A stretch of DNA of 64,000 nt from Erythroxylum novogranatense (GCA_029891385.1 CM057226.1:12393225-12457224), one strand, 5' to 3'. Counted from the stretch's first letter, positions 1-13,599 are shown. Program-made: numbers and translations. The notes: generated by a model not told the origin, from the sequence alone.

Positions 1-1083
1 CTTCTAGAGTTTATGACTTTATTTTGTTTTCATTTAGATTTTATCAAAATAATAAATTTATTAATAATAATTATGTTTTTTATCATTAAAAGTTGATTGG
101 AACCTTCCTTGGTTTAACAATCTTCCTCTTTTTATGATGGCAAAATACTTGTGATATTAGAGAACAATAATAAAATTGACACAAATTAACAATGATTAGC
201 TCTCCTTAATTTATGTAAAACACAATACAATATTAATAACTTAAATCAATATCAAGAACAAAAGAGACATTCAATATCAAAGAAATACTTATAGATGTAG
301 ATATTATAAATTTACTCAAGCATATCATTTAAAGTGCAAAAATACAAAAACAACAAAGCAATCGCTCCTCCTGAATCTATTATCACCAATCTTTCTCTCT
401 TTTTCTAGAATCTTAAAACTAAATCAAATATTAAAACATGCATGATATAAAATACATGCAACAAACGAACTTGGTTAAAAATTTAAAATGAATTTGATTA
501 AGATTAATAAACTTTCTAAAGGAAAGGACCATTGAATACTAAAAGGTCAAAATAATTGTTTAAAAGGCCATTTTAAGTAAAAACATCCTAATTATTCTGA
601 TTTTGAAAATTCTCTAATTTTGGTATTATGCCTAAGTTGAAATTTTCAATTGAAGCAAATTCATAAAAGAATTTTGAAATCCTAAAATCTCAAAAATAGA
701 AATATGAAAATGCCCAAAATAACAAAATGAAAGATGTATCAAGATAATTAAAAGAAATAACCTTGACTATTTTTATAAATTAACTGTGAAAGAATTGATT
801 TTAAAAACTATTAATCAATAAAATTTTTGAAAATATCCAAATTTGAGACTCAAAGATGACAAAATTTTAATTTGATGCAATCTAATGAGATTTTAAAGAG
901 AAAATGGTGATTTATTGAAAGCTATGAAAGATATAAACGACCGCGATGAAAAATAGAATAAAAGATAAGGGAATTGCCATTAGAACAAAAAGACTAGTCA
1001 GCCACAAGGCTACAATGGTTGAAAAAGTTTGTCTTGAATAAGATATATGGAGCAATTTTAAACATACAAGGAAAAAAAAGCTA
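1..1083. other. AT-rich spacer, no gene seen
   Basis: No reading frame of convincing length or composition is present. The first ~100 bases resemble 2601-2700 (both contain a stretch like 'atcaaaataataaattt' followed by AT-rich text), so old dispersed repeat copies may lie here. Confidence 0.6.
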
Positions 1084-1946
1084 AGGGTGCGGTTGGTTCA
1101 TACAGGGGAATGGTAATAGGTATGGAAATGAATATAGTAAGGAATGAAATTAGATATTATTATTATAATTATGATGGTTGATTAAGAAGAAGGAATGATT
1201 ACAATTATCATTAATAGTGATTGGTTTGTAAAAATACTAAGAAATAAAATTTTATTATAATTAATTAATTAATTATATTGTAATTAATTAATTATAATAT
1301 AATTATTAATTAATAAATGAATTATATTTTAATTAATTATATTTTAATTACAAAATTTTAATTAATGAATAATTATATCTTAATTACTTATATTGTAACT
1401 AATTATTATATTTTAATTAACTAATTAATTATATTTTGATTAATTAATTAATTATATTTTAATTATTAATTAATTAAAATATTATAATAAATAAATAATA
1501 ATAATATTTTAATTAATTATATTGTAATTAATAAATTACAATATTTTAATTAATTAATGAATTATATTTTAATTAATTATATTGTAGTTAAATTAATTAC
1601 AATATTTTAATAAATAAATAATAATAATTTAATTAATTATATTGTAATTAATTAATAACAATATTTTAATTAATGAATGAATTATATTTTAATTAATTAT
1701 ATTGTTGTTAAATTAATTACTATATTTTAATTAATTAATAATTATATTTTAATTAGTTATATTTTAATTAATTATATCAACCATATCCTTACATAACAAT
1801 GATACACATTCCTCTATATTAGGAGGGAATGGGTATTACTAAAAATGAGTAATGAAAATAATATCTCTATAATAATACCCTCTTATCAAACTTAATTTTC
1901 ATTCCATACTCATTCTCTTTTTTCATACCCACCAAATAAGCACCCT
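1084..1946. mobile_element. MITE-like element with AT-rich core
   Basis: The segment starts AGGGTGC and ends GCACCCT. Beyond these 7 bases the ends are loosely complementary: 'ggtatggaaatgaat' near the left matches the inverse of 'cattccatactcattc' near the right. The interior (about 1255-1780) is nearly pure A/T, built from reiterated TTAATTA / ATATTTTAATTAA blocks. There is no coding capacity. Short inverted ends and an AT-rich core fit a non-autonomous DNA transposon. I could not find a convincing target site duplication, so the family is open. Confidence 0.5.
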
Positions 1947-4629
1947 CTTAATAAATCATACGAATATCAGTCAAGAATAATTATAATCACTAAAGGAGAC
2001 TTTGAACGCATAGACTCATCTCTAGTCCTTTCGTGATCACTCATAGGTTTAATAAAATTACATCCTAACTGGTTTAATGTATGAATAAATTTTAACTAAA
2101 TATCCCTATTTGTAATTAATATCTAGATTTAGTTCACATATACTAAAGAAATGTTCAATATTTCTATTCATATTACAAGCACAAACATCCATCACTAAGA
2201 ATTTATTCTCACATAAATAAATAAGAACAAAGTGTGACAAATTTCTACCATATGATTAATAGTTACCTCCTGATGAACATTACTTATAAAGATTCTTTTG
2301 AGTGTACAATCTAATGGAGGCATCTTATCCTTCTTATCATTCTCATTTACTTCAACAATTTGTTCTTTTAAAAAGTGTTTGATCATTTTGCTCTTTTAAG
2401 GAAAAAATTTCCACATTCTGCATAAAATTTTGAAGACTTTTTTGGATATAAGAGGGTTAAATTCATCAGGATAAAAGTATAATTTAAAAACTAAAGAATG
2501 ACCTTATTAAGTTATGATCTTCTTTTGTTCTTAGTCTTATTTTCATTTCAACAATTATAAACTTCAACTTCTCTTTATCAACTTTATAAACTATATTATT
2601 AAGATTATGACCTCATTTTGAACTTATTTTGTTTTTTAATCAAAATAATAAATTTGTTATTAATAATTATATTCTATTATTATCAAAATATCAATTGGAC
2701 TTAATTCAACAATATACTACTTGAGACTCTCCCTCAAAAAGAAAACATAAAAGAGATATATTTTATGCGTAGAGATCGATTTATTTTATACTTGAGACTC
2801 TCCCCTCAAAAAGAAAATATAATTGTTCCAAAAGGTTAAATCCCGTAAGTAAGAAGGACTAGCAGACATCGATTTTATGCGTAGAGACTACTCGATAGTT
2901 GCACTCTATATCCATTTTCCATTTTGTTAATACAATATATATACATCTCAAGTACATTTCAAATCTTTTATTTGGCTCGACTTATTTAAGTGCTATGTTA
3001 ATTATCATGTTCCATTTATGTAAAAATTGTGTTTTTTCTCAAAAAAAGCGAATCATCGTGATCATCTCTTATTTTGCGCATCAAGACATCTAGTTTGAAT
3101 TTGGCAAGTGAAGATTCGTATATGTAACAAGTGGCGATGCTAGGTTGTCTAGCTTGGAAGTGATAATCATAGCTTGGAAGAGATAATCATAGCTTGGAAA
3201 TCCATAAAAGGATATTCTAATCTTAATATATCTCGTAAAATCAATTTATGTGGATAAATACGTGAAGAAAATTTGTTCGATCTGAAAGCAAAAGCTTAAG
3301 ATGGAATTTTTGGAGATCAAAACTCATAAGCAAAATTATAATGGCATCGGATGGACCTTAAATTTAATTTCAAATGAGTTTAGATTAAGATTAGGATCTA
3401 GTCTAATTGAGTTTAAAGGATGGTCTAATCTAATTGAGTTTAAAAGATGGTTTTCTTTTTTCATGTTTAGTGATCAATTTGATTTGGATTAATTTGCAGA
3501 AGTAGCATATTTTTGGGTGTATTTTATAAAATATTTGCATTTTAAAGTTATTTTTATAAATATTTTAAAAACAACAAAGAAAAATTATTTTACCAATCAA
3601 AATTTTAAAATTAATTAAAATAACTATTAATTGAAAATTAATTAATTTATTTTGATTTATAAAATTGAATAATTTGCGATCGATTAATTAATAAACTTAT
3701 CGGTTTTAACAACAAAATTATTAAACTAAATCAAACTGAAAAGTTAAAAGCTGAACTAAAAATTGATTAATTCAAAAGTTTTCTGTTAAATCGGCCAAAT
3801 TGATTTAATTTTAAAACATTACATTTTACCTCTATATATTTATATGTAGATATAGTTTTCTCTAGTTATTAGGCTAGAGCCTTTAGTAAATCATTATAAG
3901 ATAGCATGTTTTTTTGGATTGGAGGGGTAAAGTAACATCTTTTTCAAAATAAATGTATGAATCGTGATATAAATATAGTTCCTAAATGATGTCATTTGAT
4001 GGATTTCAAGAATAATTATACAAGATAGGGAGAGATGCAACGCTAGTGTTTGTAGTGATCATGTTCCTATAGGATTTGTATTCACCTTCCAAACTGAAAT
4101 TACACAACCTCTTGGACAAAAAGGAGAAATGATTTGAAGAGATATAAAGAAGTTATCAAGAATCTTATCCAAGATCCACTCAACAAGTTGCTTTGCAGTA
4201 CTCTTTATTCAAAACTTCTCTTTTCCTTTCGGCTTTTTCTCTAAATCTATCTCCAATCATTGAATCAATCTTCTACAAGTAGAATGAGTTAGTTGTGTAT
4301 GCGTGAGAGATTTGAATACCACTTATGAAAAGGAGATTGAGATTCCATCAAGATTGGAGTCATCGCTACTTTTGTGGTGTGTGTTAGTTACACCACTCTT
4401 TGCATGGAGAGGTTTCGTACGTTGATAAGCTAAACCTCTCGAACATGGGTCCTGAGAGGATAAAGATGAGTGCAAAAGTAGGGAGTGGGGGGGGCATTCA
4501 ATGGGTGATGGTAGGCATGTGAAAGGTGTCAGCTTTAACTCACGTACCAAAACACAGTAAGTGTTAACAAATTTTATTTTTTTTATAAATGGAAAAAAAT
4601 ACACTACAAATTATATAATAAGTCTAAGG
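1947..4629. other. gene-poor spacer with small local duplications
   Basis: No gene is recognised. Local duplications are visible: 'cttgagactctcc.ctcaaaaagaaaa' occurs near 2725 and near 2793; a 20-base unit starting 'agcttggaag' repeats 2.5 times at 3151-3200; a 27-base unit containing 'ctaattgagtttaaa' repeats twice at about 3403-3456. The short open frames here have no recognisable domain and look like chance. Confidence 0.55.
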
Positions 4630-4950
4630 TGACGAATCTTCAACATATTATTAAACCAACGTTTCACCGCAATAGCTTAAACTGTTGTGTGAGACAATTC
4701 AATTGGTTTTATATATTTTCTAACACACCTTTTTAAGTAAAAGCTTTTTGGGCTTAAAACTTACACAAACCTACTTTATCTTATGCTTAATTTATTTAGA
4801 ATAGGTGAGTGGTAGGGTTCGAATTCATGACCATTTAGTCATAAAGGTTCTGATATTATATTAAGTGACTATTTCATCACAATAATTTAAGCTATTGTGT
4901 GAGGTCAACTCAATTTATTTTATATATTCTCTAACATATATTTTTTAAAT
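4630..4950. repeat. diverged direct repeat pair of about 90 bp
   Basis: Two copies, about 4630-4720 and 4860-4950, share the pattern 'tcaccgcaatagcttaaact / tcatcacaataatttaagct' followed by 'gtgtgag', 'ttttatatatt' and 'ctaacat/ctaacac'. The text between holds 'gggttcgaattc'. This looks like remnants of a dispersed non-coding repeat rather than a gene. Confidence 0.5.
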
Positions 4951-5339
4951 AACTCTAAGCTAGAATTGATCTGAATAATTAGCGATTCAATCCACACACA
5001 GATTATCTTCCTTGCGTATGTATGCAAAGTTAATTTTTGCTGATTCTAACTTTATATCGATCCAATCGATATTTTGACATGTGACTTCTGCTCTTGTGGT
5101 CCGTGATGATTTGTGAAAGACATAAAGGTCCCACATAAATCAGTGGTCCGGATGCAGGCTACAGTTAAGTAAACTAAACTATACTGACATGACATGAGTT
5201 GTAAACTGTACCTGCGTGCACCTGATTCGAACCCATTGAAGCTGTTTGACTATCTAGAGTAGTTACAGTAACCAACGACCAACCGTTTCTGCAGAATTCC
5301 GAAAACATAAAAAAGGAAAAACACATAACCGTCGAACCT

Positions 5340-5758
5340 CACGGCTCACGGAAAATAATCATAAATAAACGAAATCTTTCCTTTTTCTGTTCTGTCTCGG
5401 CTTTTCTTTTTCCTCGTTAAATCAGGAAAACCAGATAAATACGAAATCTGATCTTGAGAGCTGTGAAGAAGAGGACTGAGAATTGAAGAAGGACAACAAA
5501 CAAACAATCAATCAAACTTCTGAGCCCTAGGAGAGCAACGGACACTGAACGGGAGGGCGGTTTTCCGGGAGAGGAACGATAGGAGTCTGCGCGTCCAAAC
5601 CCTTTGCGTCGTCGTCGTCGTCCAAGACGGCGGCGACGGCAGCAACGACGGTGGAGAAGCCTTCCTCTCTTGTAGTTCAGAGGCTCTCGCACCAGCTGTC
5701 TTCGTCCGTACCACCGCCAACGTCACCGACTGGGTTGTCGCATACCAAATCGCAGAGA
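5340..5758 (+). promoter_or_regulatory. probable 5' leader of the MO25-like gene
   Basis: This is a GC-richer stretch directly before the MO25 start, with a CGTCGTCGTCGTC run near 5607. I see no ATG between about 5340 and 5758, so the codon at 5759 is the first AUG a scanning ribosome would meet if transcription starts in this interval. The frame is open upstream back to 5651 but contains no ATG. The transcription start is not determined. Confidence 0.45.
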
Positions 5759-8700
5759 ATGAAAGGACTATTTAAATCTAAGCCTCGAACGCCTGTTGAT
5801 GTTGTTCGGCAGACTCGAGATCTCCTTATCTTTGCTGATCGCGCCTCTTCTGCCTCCTCGGATCTTCGTGATTGCAAGCGCGAAGAGAAGGTATTGTTGT
5901 CAATTATTGATTTTTACGGATTTTTCGTAAATGAAAAATTTGGGAATTTGAGTGGCGTTCATCTGATTAGTTAATTTGTATGGATCAATGAACGCTAGTT
6001 TTTTTGTTGAAGTATTGATCTTAAATCAAGCTGAACTTCCTGTCTTATGAATTGAATTGTGTGATTATGATTATTTGTATTATATTTTGTTTGGTTTGCA
6101 CAGATGGCAGAGTTATCTAAAAATATAAGGGAAATGAAGTCAATTCTTTACGGAGACAGCGAGTCTGAGCCAGTACCAGAAGCTTGTGCACAATTGACTC
6201 AGGAATTTTTCAAAGAGAACACATTTCGGCTTTTGATCCTTTCTCTTCCAAAATTGAACTTGGAGGTAAAGTGTTTGCGTGGTTATGGGATGAGATCTAT
6301 ACAGTTAGATGATTAAACATTCTTAGAATAGCTCTGACTTTTATGTCCTGTATTTATCTGATTCCTCATTCTCTTATGTGGAGAATATTTGATGAAATGG
6401 AGTGTTTTTTATACTTAACTTCAGGCGCGAAAAGATGCGACTCAAGTTGTTGCGAATTTACAAAGGCAGCAAGTTCAGTCACGGTTGATTGCATCTGAAT
6501 ACTTGGAGAAAAACACAGATCTTTTAGATATTTTGATGTCAGGGTAAGCTATTGTCCCAAGAATTTTTAAGAGGATTGCAAGGTCATGATTATTATCCTT
6601 TTTAGGTCGTCCAATATGCATTCTGCAAATTTTGAATTTCCTGTACTTCTTTTCTTTTTGTCACCTCATTTTATAGTCAATTGCATCAAAAGGTTGATCA
6701 TTTAAAAATTGTGGCAATCAAAGGCGTTTTAAGTTAAAACTAGAATTTTTTTATTTTTTTTTGTGTTCTGTAGTCCACGTTATTGATTGATCTGTTGTAT
6801 CTGAAAAGAGAAAATGGGAAGTTTCTTTTATGTAGTGCATATGACATTTTGACATCTCTCGTCCATGTGTGATAAATTTAAATTTTCTTTCTGAAACTAA
6901 AAATAAGAGGAAGCAATTTGATGAATACGTTAGTCCTCCTTCATATTCTGCAAATATATTGGTTAAGAAGTTCAAGTTCTATATGATAAACCGATACTAG
7001 TTCAGGGTGATGTCTACTTTTCTGGGATCTTTGTGCCTGACAATTTGAACAATATTTGAGCACGCATCTTTCTCGTTGCCCTGGGAAACTATTAAGTAAA
7101 ATCTTTGTTGTTTTCGTATTTATTGAGACTTCCTAATTTTCAATTTGTTGGTTATGTAGCTATGATGACACAGAAATGGCTTTACACTATGGTGCGATGC
7201 TGAGAGAATGCATTCGCCATCAGAGTGTAGCAAGGTGAGCAAGTTGTTTATATTAACTTTTACCTGGAAATTGAAAGCATTGAGATGTAGACAATCGTTT
7301 TTCCCCTTTGAGAGAATCTCAGTCTTGTATTTTGAGCCTCAGTTAAAATTATTGGATGAAAGGTTTCCATGTCCTTCTATCTTCAGATTTTGATGCAATG
7401 TGAAGTTTTCATCTTTCCAGAAATTTAATATTTTGTCATGTATCATAATCCTTCAGTCCTTTAATTGCAAAGACCTGAACTGTGGATAAGTGATATACAT
7501 TGATTAAATATTGCCTCCTTTAATTGTTTACCATCACTCAAAAGATCTGTATGTCATGATTGATTATATTGCAGGTTTTATGTTTCAATATTACCACAAG
7601 ATGTTCCTAGTAGCGCAATTTGGCTTATGTATACTATAATTTCTCCCTTAAATTTGTACTGCAAATAGGATTATTTTACATGACAAAAAAAGTGAGTCGA
7701 GTTCTATTCTTTTCTGGCTGTGGTACTTGTGAACTCTCTATTTCATTATTCCTTCCAATGAAATTCATGTATTCGTCGGTTTCTTCAGCTTTTTTTGTTC
7801 TGATTTGCAGATATGTCCTAGAATCTGGGCATATGAAGAAATTCTTTGATTACATACAGCTCCCAAATTTTGATATTGCTGCTGATGCTGCTGCAACTTT
7901 CAAGGTTGGATGTAGTTGACAAAGCTAATAGAGAATGATCTTTGCACTTCTTACAGTCTCTCCGCATCTACACTCTCTCACCTCCACACCCCACTCCTCC
8001 CCCGGAAAAAAAAAAGCAGCAGTTCATATTAGTTACTAGTTTCATACAGTTAATAGCCTCAGCACCCTCCTGATGCCACTGCTTCATTTTGTTGCAGGAA
8101 CTTTTGACGAGACATAAGTCAACTGTAGCTGAGTTCCTTTCCAAAAACTATGAATGGGTAAGTTTTGTTATTGCCTGTTTATGATGGATATTTACTGGGG
8201 CATGTAATTATAACTCCAAGAAATTTATAATCATATATACGTGCTCTAAAATAGGCATGATGCAACTGATTCCAACAGATCTTGTTGGTAGTATTGAGGA
8301 AACTTGATTGATGTGTAAGGGATAAGTGTCAGTGCAGTTAAATGTTAAAGAGTTATTGAGAGTGAATCGTAATAGATGAACAATAACTGAAATGAAAAAA
8401 TATAGTAGAAACCATTGCTTGATTGCTTAGGACTTTGATATCTATGATTCCATTCCTCTGATTGTCCTCATTTTTCTTGCTATCTGTCTACTCCAAATTT
8501 CTCTCACACGAGAATATATTAACTTCTGCTGTCATCCATATAAATATATATATATATAGTTCGTTCTTGTGTTAAAGATTCCCAAGTGAACAACATCCCT
8601 GACTTTATGCTAGTCCAGTTTTTTGCAGAGTATAATACAAAGCTGCTAGAATCTACCAATTACATTACTAGACGACAAGCTATTAAGGTTTGGCATATAT

Positions 8701-9519
8701 ATATATGAATTATTTACCATGTTCATTTCTTGGCAATCAAGCAAACCACTGATATGAATTTCCCATTGAGATTCTGATGCTGTTAGGCTACATGTAACTC
8801 TTTAATTATTACAGCTTTTAGGAGATATCTTATTGGATCGCTCAAATTCAGTTGTGATGACCCGGTATGTAAGCTCAAGGGATAACTTGAGGATCCTCAT
8901 GAATCTTCTCAGAGTACGTTTCTTTTCTAATGTACCTTTTTGGGAACTTACGATGCATATTTAATTACTGGTATCTTTTATCATAAGGCTATCTTGCACC
9001 TGTTAGACTACAAAAAACATTGTGTAGAAGTACTAAATTTAGTGCTTGTGGTAACTGAAGTTTGATTTCCTGAATCATCTCATTCTCATGCAGGAAACAA
9101 GCAAGAGCATCCAGATAGAAGCATTTCATGTTTTCAAGGTACCCTTTCTATGAATGCACCCACGAACTGATCTATTTTAGTTGTTCTCTTCCTCGCATTC
9201 ATGCGTTGTATTCTTTGCATCCTTTTTCTTGCAGCTCTTTGCTGCTAATCAAAATAAACCTCCAGTCATTGTTAGCATACTTGTTGCAAATAGAAGCAAG
9301 CTTCTTCGGTTGTTTGCTGATTTCAAAACTGAGAAAGGTACTTAAAACATGTTCTGAAACAAAATATTAATTTCTTTCTAGTTGTATGGTGATAAAGTTT
9401 ATGCGAAGATGTTGAAATTTGCCTTTCGCATATTATGTGCAGAGGATGAACAATTTGAAGCAGATAAAGCTCAAGTTATGAAAGAAATAGCTGCTCTTGA
9501 ACCTAGAGACCATCCATGA
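5759..9519 (+). CDS. MO25/CAB39-like scaffold protein, 11 exons
   Basis: Eleven exons with GT-AG borders join in phase: 5759-5890, 6104-6265, 6425-6543, 7160-7234, 7811-7904, 8098-8157, 8619-8687, 8815-8913, 9094-9138, 9235-9337, 9443-9519. They give 344 residues, the usual MO25 length. The start ([20 protein letters not shown]) is the canonical MO25 N-terminus. The rest is a helical-repeat protein with stretches typical of the family, such as [33 protein letters not shown] and [17 protein letters not shown]25 proteins are armadillo-like cytosolic scaffolds that bind and activate germinal-centre/STE20-type kinases with STRAD-like partners; plant relatives are linked to cell polarity and division. 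No frame damage is seen. The paralogue class is not resolved. Confidence 0.95.
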
Positions 9520-10816
9520 GATGATGTTGTAATCTTTGAATCGTATAGTTCTCATAACCAAATGCTAGCCTTAATTCTCTTGCCCTTTACATTGTCAGTA
9601 GTCTTCCAATTCCTTAGTTATCCCAGTACACGAGTTAGAAACAATAAAGAAAGATGGGCTTTTGCCTATCTGGCCTTAAGAGGGTATATTGTCTGTTACT
9701 TTTTAGTATATATCACTTGTCAAGTGGATTCGGCATGTAACCACCTAGAAGCTTAAGATTATTTCACATTTAAGTCACAGAAAAGATTAATTTGAATGAT
9801 TTCAAACAATAATATATGTCTTAATCTACATTTTCAGTTTATATCTTTGCAGAAACATACAATAACATGCATTATATAATGTTTTTTCATCTTAGAGTGG
9901 TTATAGTGTTATTTTATGTGAAAAACTTTTCTTTGTGGAATTATCTTTTCAGTAGAAGCTAATTATTAGGACTTAAAAGAGCTAGGAAAGAACAATCAAA
10001 GATTTTTATGGATATATTGATAAGAAGTAATTAAAAATTCATGGAAATTCAAATAAACTAATTCCTATACATGCATACTAATTATCTATAGGGTAGGCAT
10101 GATGGATTTGGACAAACCTACTAATGCACTGACAATGAAGGTAAAAAGTTTAACTGTATTAAATTTTTATAAAATTGATATATGATAAAAATGAAATAAA
10201 ATTGAAAATTTTTAAAAATGATTAAAGGAGATTATTTTTGCTCATAAAAAAGTTGAAGTTTAATATAATGAGGGCAAGAAGAACACAACAGCTTCACTTT
10301 GTTCCGAATGGAAAAGAAAGTGGGGAATCACTCTCACAACAATCAATAATGTACTATTGGCACCTTCTATTCATTGTGATATACTTCATTCAACATTGTA
10401 AATTATCCCCTCGTGCAGAAAACCATATACACCCTCTCAATTTGGATAGAAACAAATATAGAGACTGATTACTCATTCATGAAAATGAAACTTTTGAGTA
10501 TTTAATTGTTATAATATTTTTGCATTTTATTAACATTAAAAAGTATTTTCTTAATTATATTAAATTCAAAATAAATATAACAATAACACCTGTTAAAAAT
10601 TTAAATTTTCCTAACATAAAATCTAATAGTATAATAGTATAATTTTTCCTGACATCAAATTGTATATCATATGTCCTTTTCGATCTTGTTGGCTGGGGCA
10701 CATAGTTTAATTGCATTACAGACACAAACAGACCCGCAATTCATTAGTTACCAAGTAGTGCACATTTGGCTTTTCATTTGTCTTCTAATTTCATGTCCTA
10801 TGTTTGGTAGTTTAAG
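9520..10816. other. spacer downstream of MO25
   Basis: It contains the presumed 3' untranslated region and AT-rich spacer. No further gene is seen apart from the duplicated block at 10262-10510, listed separately. A short 'agtataatagtataat' iteration lies near 10628. Confidence 0.55.
10262..10510. repeat. copy 1 of a ~250-290 bp duplicated block
   Basis: It shares long near-identical stretches with 49873-50165, including 'gaaagtggggaatcactctc', 'caccttctattcattgtgat' and 'gattactcattcatgaaaat', interrupted by indels. Copy 2 lies between the DUF247 pseudogene and the IMP gene. The frame over it (TRRTQQLHF-like) is weakly conserved between copies but has no recognisable domain; I treat it as non-coding. 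Confidence 0.7.
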
Positions 10817-10819
10817 AAG
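10817..10819. repeat. TSD (AAG), left flank of the CACTA element
   Basis: AAG here is repeated at 38126-38128, immediately outside the right terminus. CACTA transposons make 3-bp target duplications. Confidence 0.8.
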
Positions 10820-10843
10820 CACTACAAGGAAAATGTTTAATAG

Positions 10844-11246
10844 TGGTCGGGTCGGCTATATTTGGGCCCGAGCCCAATCAACGTCGCGCCAATCGGTCGA
10901 TCTCATACTCATCGCTTAACCAAGAACGATTCACATTCATGGCCCATTAGCAGGAAGAAATTCTACGAAAACACGTATTTGCCTAAACCTAAACTGCAAA
11001 ACCGTATATAAGGTATAATTCTCCCATGATTCAGGTATGCGATGATAACCTAGCTTTTTCTCTGCATTCTACGATCTCACCTTCATCAGAAACTTACTTG
11101 AGCGTCGGAGGGGCTAATCGGGACCTCACCCCCGACGTGCCTTCCTTTGTTTTGCAGGTGTTTTCTACGTGAAGTTCATCACAGAAAGTTGCCAATCAAT
11201 GGATCCAAACGGCAGCGTCCCGCTCGGCCAGAATCCGGTTGAACCA
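10844..11246 (+). repeat. 5' LTR of the Tat element (403 bp)
   Basis: It starts TGGTCGGGTCGG and ends GGTTGAACCA. It matches 30231-30634 with many small differences in the first ~150 bases and very few in the remaining ~250. It contains a TATA-like 'gtatataag' near 11005. Confidence 0.9.
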
Positions 11247-11247
11247 A

Positions 11248-11271
11248 TTGGCACCCACAGTGGGGCCCGAC
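11248..11271 (+). other. primer binding site region of the Tat element
   Basis: One base after the LTR the sequence reads TTGGCACCCACAGTGGGGC. It contains the TGG expected opposite a tRNA 3'-CCA. Text of this form right after the 5' LTR is common in plant Ty3/gypsy elements. The priming tRNA is not assigned. Confidence 0.6.
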
Positions 11272-12700
11272 TTTCAGGCACCACGTCCAGAACCACGCAG
11301 ATCGGTCGGTAGTGGCAACTAATCTCGATCTAGCCGCGATCGCGACTCTGGCGCAGTAGCGCTCGGTTTATAGCCTACCTGCGACACGCCGTCGCACCAC
11401 ATGTCTCACGCACTGAATCCTCACATCCGAATGATCAGCAGCAGCCTCAAACCTTGGAACAAGAGGAACAGAGTGCAGCTTCGGAGGATAATGTTGCGTT
11501 CAATCGCATCAAACCCCAAAGACCGATCGAGCGGATCCTCCTCCGGCTGTGCACATTACCTTGACTCAAAAACAGATCGAGGAAGCCGCTAACCTGTTGA
11601 TCCGCCAAATCTTGCAATCTCAACCACCGCAACAACCACCGCGAAGAATGCCGTCAAGACGACAAATTACCGACAAATCAACGTGATAAACGATCATCGC
11701 CCATCTGAAGCCTAGAAAAATCGCGGATGATCGGATTCACGCGGTATGAAGTTATCGGCCGGATCGCCTGATGGCGCGATAAAATTCTCCTTTCACTTGA
11801 ATATGGATAGTCTCCGACACCCGCACAAAAATACCAACCCCGAGAAGTACAATGGGAAGACCGACCCCTGGACTATCTCGCAGACTTCGATCCATGATGA
11901 GCCTACATTGCGTTAGGACGCTATCCAATGCAAGGCTTTCGACGGCCTTTCGGGAGGGAGCTCGGCGATGGTTCAACAGCTTACCCCGAACAGATCGCAT
12001 GCTTCAAGATTTCAGTCGCTTCTTCCCGAACGGTTAGCACACTAGTAAGCGGCCGCAAAAGACCGCTCGAAATGATGCAACTTACCAAGGAAGGAGCGAG
12101 CTTATGGAATTTATTACTCGGTTGATAGCGAGGCGATCGAGGTGCCCGACCACCGCTTTCGTCCATCTTGGCCGCACTCATGAATATCGAGGATGAGGAG
12201 TTCAAGAAGTCGTTAGCCTCGATCACCTCGCTTCAGTTCAGAAATAAGAAACCGAGCGGATAGGTATATTCACTTGAAGAAGTCTTTGAAAAGCACGAGA
12301 CGCCGGACGGAAGATCGTCACGAACGATAAGGTGAGCAACCCGCCTAAGCGGTAAAAGAGCAGTCGAATGGAGAAAGCCTACCGATCGGCAGGATATCGC
12401 CAAAGTTCACCCATTAAGCAGGTCATATGTTGAAATCTTGGCGGCCGTTAGAATGGACGGAGAAACTATCCGAGAGCTCGAAAAATGAAGACCCTTACAG
12501 GACAGGAACCCCAACTTGTATTGCCGCTTCCACAGAGAGGTCGGTCACGACACGGAAAATTCTGGCGGTTGAAAAAGAGATCGAGCTCCTCATTCAAAAG
12601 GGAGGTTAGGCGATTCGTGAAACACGAGCGAAACACCGATCGCAGGGACAGTCGGTCGGACAACAAAGCGGTCACCCACGAGGCGTAACGACGGGAATGA
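11272..12700 (+). pseudogene. Tat gag remnant
   Basis: Frames are broken throughout, but a gag signature survives at about 11845-12035, where GARRWFNSLP followed by a run ending FSRFF matches the 'ARRWF..LP' core of plant Ty3/gypsy gag proteins. 'EKYNGKTDP' is readable just before it in another frame. A retrotransposon-type basic stretch follows at about 12470-12690. No intact gag could be made. Confidence 0.7.
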
Positions 12701-13065
12701 TGGGGGTAAGCGAGTACGAATCTGATAACCGACGAGAAACAGAGAGGCGATCGAGGAAGGAAACAATGGAAATGCCGAAGCAGAAGATGACCGACCGATC
12801 TGCCGGTGGGGTCATTAATATGATTTTCGATGGAAATGCGGTGGGATCCACCACTAAAGGTAGGAAAAGATATGCCAACCAGGTCGGCAGAGACTCGCCA
12901 ACCAAAAACCGAAGGAGAACGACGGATGATCTCTTCGATAAGTCGGACCTCAACGGAGTAAGTTGCCCCACGATGGCGCCTCGTGGTAAACCGAACATGG
13001 ACGGCCACGAGGTAAAGCGGGTGATGATTGACACGGGTAGCTCGGTCGACCTCTTTGTATTATGA
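12697..13065 (+). pseudogene. Tat aspartic protease remnant
   Basis: The frame begins in the gag-protease linker (DRSAGGVINMIFDG, typical of the region before protease in Tat elements). It ends with VKRVMIDTGSSVDLFVL, containing the protease active-site motif DTGSS. A TGA stop follows at once. The downstream protease half is out of frame, so the enzyme is not encoded intact. Confidence 0.75.
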
Positions 13066-13599
13066 GGCCTTCGGATGAAGGTACGAAGAACGACTACAAC
13101 CTACTGAGATGGCCCCATCAAAGGAATAGCAAGGCGTCAAGCATACCCGTTCGCCGATTCTATCTGAAAGTGAAGTTTGGGCGAAGCCATGCCAGATAGA
13201 AAGGGCGTGGAGTTCTAGTTGTAAAGTTCGAGGCGACAATGCAATAATTGGGCGAGTTACTCAAAATGCTCTCGGTCGGTCGTCTCCACATACTACCAAG
13301 TTATGAAGTTCCGACGCCCATGGAGTTGGTATCATCGGGTCGTGAGAAAATCGCCAGGAATGTTACTTGTGAAACCAAAACCTAGAAAGGCGGTAGTCTT
13401 GACGAGCTCTCTTGACGTAAAGAGAAGCGAAGAGGCAGACGGGATGAATCCGGTGGAAGAAAGCATAGCGGGTCGTCTTGGATGAAGCCGACCCCTCAAG
13501 TTCACAAATCTAGGTTAGAACTACTGAAGAACCTAGCTAAAGAAATCACCGATCGCTTGGTGGAAAAGCAGATCGGTTTCGCTTGGTACTGAAAGCGAT

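Noticed and set aside
3301..3492. 63-codon frame with an internal repeat (SNLIEFK-like)
   Set aside because: It comes from a short tandem duplication in AT-rich spacer; no domain and no splice context.
5651..5758. A longer N-terminus of MO25 starting at 5651
   Set aside because: The upstream frame is open but contains no ATG (GTG at 5651); family proteins start MKGLF.
10238..10468. Small gene over the duplicated block (76 codons), with a counterpart at 49880-50128
   Set aside because: Frames agree only in part, indels between the copies disturb the remainder, and no domain or splice context is seen.
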